Source of the DNA: Lysobacter antibioticus HS124
GTDB lineage: Bacteria > Pseudomonadota > Gammaproteobacteria > Xanthomonadales > Xanthomonadaceae
NCBI RefSeq assembly: GCF_000336385.2
Contig: NZ_HG424492.1
Coordinates: 1-36,322 of the forward strand
Direction: 5' to 3'
DNA: 36,322 nt
The notes below the pieces were generated by a model. That model had not been told where the DNA came from, ran no database searches, and was given only the letters and a program-made list of their open reading frames with translations. Numbering within the stretch: position 1 is the stretch's first letter; each line of letters begins with the position of its first letter. Shown piece after piece: positions 35,431-36,322 of the stretch. A program made the position numbers and the translations under genes.

Positions 35431-36185
35431 CGGCCTGGCTGTTCGACCTCGGCAACACCCGGCTCAAGTGCGCGCCGCTCGGCGCGGACGGTCGTCCGGG
35501 GCCGGTCTGCGCCCTGCCGCACCGCGAGGACGACGTCGCTGCGGCGTTGGGCGAGACCCTGCCGCAGGCGCGCATCGACACCGCCTATCTGGCCAGCGTC
35601 GCTCATCCGGCCTTGCGCATGGCGGTGCTGCAGGCGCTGACCGCGCGCTGTCGGCGGATCTCGCTGGCGCGCACCCAGGCCGGCTTCGCCCGCGACGGCT
35701 TCGGCCGCGTGCGCATCGCCTATGCCGATCCGCGCAAGTTCGGCGTCGACCGTTTCCTGGCCCTGCTCGGCGCGCACGCGCAGCAGCGTGGCGCGGCGCT
35801 GATCTGCGGCGTCGGCACCGCGCTGACCATCGACCTGATCGACGAGCAGGGCCTGCACCACGGCGGCCTGATCGCGCCGTCGCCGACCCTGATGCGCGAA
35901 GCGCTGCACGCGCGCGCGCCGCAACTGCCCGAGGACGGCGGCGATACGCTCGATTTCGCCGCCGACACCGAAGACGCGCTGGCGTCCGGCGCCAACGGCG
36001 CCGCGCTGGCCCTGATCGAGCGCAGTCTCGAGCGCGCGCAGGCGCGCCTGGGCCAGCGGCCGCGGCTGCTGCTGCACGGCGGCGGCAGCGAAGCCCTGGC
36101 GCGGTGGCTGCCGGCATCGACCCAGGAACCGGCGCTGGTGCTGGAAGGCCTTGCGATCTGGGCCGGCATCGAGACTCCGGCGTGA
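35427..36185 (+). CDS. coaX: CoaX, type III pantothenate kinase
   Basis: A 252-residue cytoplasmic kinase catalysing the first step of coenzyme A synthesis. Visible: the ASKHA phosphate-1 motif FDLGNTRLKCA, SVAHPALR, YADPRKFGVDRFLALLGAH (substrate region with catalytic Asp), CGVGTALTIDLID (phosphate-2) and GGLIAPSPTLMREAL. Type III kinases are not inhibited by CoA and need a monovalent cation. The ATG overlaps the birA stop. The birA-coaX-SPOR order is typical of xanthomonads. Confidence 0.95.
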   Translation: MTAWLFDLGNTRLKCAPLGADGRPGPVCALPHREDDVAAALGETLPQARIDTAYLASVAHPALRMAVLQALTARCRRISLARTQAGFARDGFGRVRIAYADPRKFGVDRFLALLGAHAQQRGAALICGVGTALTIDLIDEQGLHHGGLIAPSPTLMREALHARAPQLPEDGGDTLDFAADTEDALASGANGAALALIERSLERAQARLGQRPRLLLHGGGSEALARWLPASTQEPALVLEGLAIWAGIETPA

Positions 36186-36195
36186 CGGCTGACGC

Positions 36196-36201
36196 TAGAA
36201 T
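36196..36201 (+). promoter_or_regulatory. -10 element TAGAAT of a probable leaderless transcript
   Basis: TAGAAT ends six bases before the ATG at 36208, with no Shine-Dalgarno between. Confidence 0.5.
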
Positions 36202-36207
36202 CGGCGC

Positions 36208-36322
36208 ATGCTCGCTCGTGCTCTCATCGTTCTGTTGATCGCGCTCAACATCGGCGTCGCCGCCTGGTGGGTCGCGCGTCCCGCGCCGGCCGTCCCCGCC
36301 GAAGAAGCGTTGCCGCTCGGCG
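36208..36322 (+). CDS. Start of a membrane-anchored SPOR-type protein (partial)
   Basis: 38 codons are present before the window ends. They encode a single N-terminal transmembrane anchor (LARALIVLLIALNIGVAAWWV) and the start of a Pro/Ala-rich linker. In xanthomonads the gene after coaX usually encodes a SPOR-domain peptidoglycan-binding protein with this kind of N-terminus; the SPOR domain itself lies beyond the window, so the family name rests on context. Confidence 0.65.
   Translation, partial: MLARALIVLLIALNIGVAAWWVARPAPAVPAEEALPLG

Overview
The window looks like chromosome of a high-GC gammaproteobacterium of the Xanthomonadaceae, most probably Lysobacter or a close relative. Grounds: very high GC with strong GC3 bias, a birA-coaX-SPOR block, an EF-type cyclase effector followed by a 'relaxation protein'-like partner, copies of a REP-like element carrying a GTAGGAGCGGCG core, and several genes that look leaderless (TANNNT six bases before ATG). 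This assignment is an inference from gene content; no marker gene is present.

Layout. 1-5.2 kb: the last codons of an upstream gene, a secreted DUF11/prealbumin-fold surface protein, about 1.5 kb without a convincing gene but with a textbook sigma-54 promoter, a protein reduced to the IS5-type DUF4096 domain, and a HAD phosphatase. 5.7-7.6 kb: a calmodulin/actin-dependent-type nucleotidyl cyclase toxin homologue (anthrax edema factor/ExoY family) and a coiled-coil membrane partner. 8.0-10.5 kb: three small exported proteins and a GNAT acetyltransferase. 10.5-13.4 kb: an ATM1-type ABC exporter with a MerR/SoxR-like operator-promoter, divergent from a class D beta-lactamase homologue that lacks its catalytic Ser and Lys. 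13.4-17.6 kb: an RNA repair locus, rtcR divergent from rtcB-rtcA, with a full sigma-54 control region (candidate upstream sites, IHF site, -24/-12). 17.7-22 kb: two lipoproteins, a polymorphic toxin type 44 protein, a small methyltransferase, and a second cyclase-toxin paralogue in inverted orientation to the first.

22.6-25.4 kb is AT-richer and looks acquired. It carries a membrane coiled-coil protein and a two-gene operon of a DUF262 protein and a HEPN (Rx4H) protein, which is a candidate anti-phage or toxin-type system. It abuts dusA, a known integration hotspot, and the first codons of dusA have the island's composition rather than that of the gene. No integrase is seen.

25.4-36.3 kb is mostly core: dusA and an arginine-deiminase-fold hydrolase; a PepSY-like protein with a PhoP/PhoQ-type two-component system; a REP cluster; mtfA with a small exported protein; a FakA-FakB-type fusion; then plsY-birA-coaX in an overlapping operon and the start of a SPOR-type protein.

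The most unusual content is the inverted pair of edema-factor-like cyclases, the DUF262-HEPN island in dusA, the inactivated beta-lactamase homologue, and an orphan sigma-54 promoter with no recognisable product downstream.
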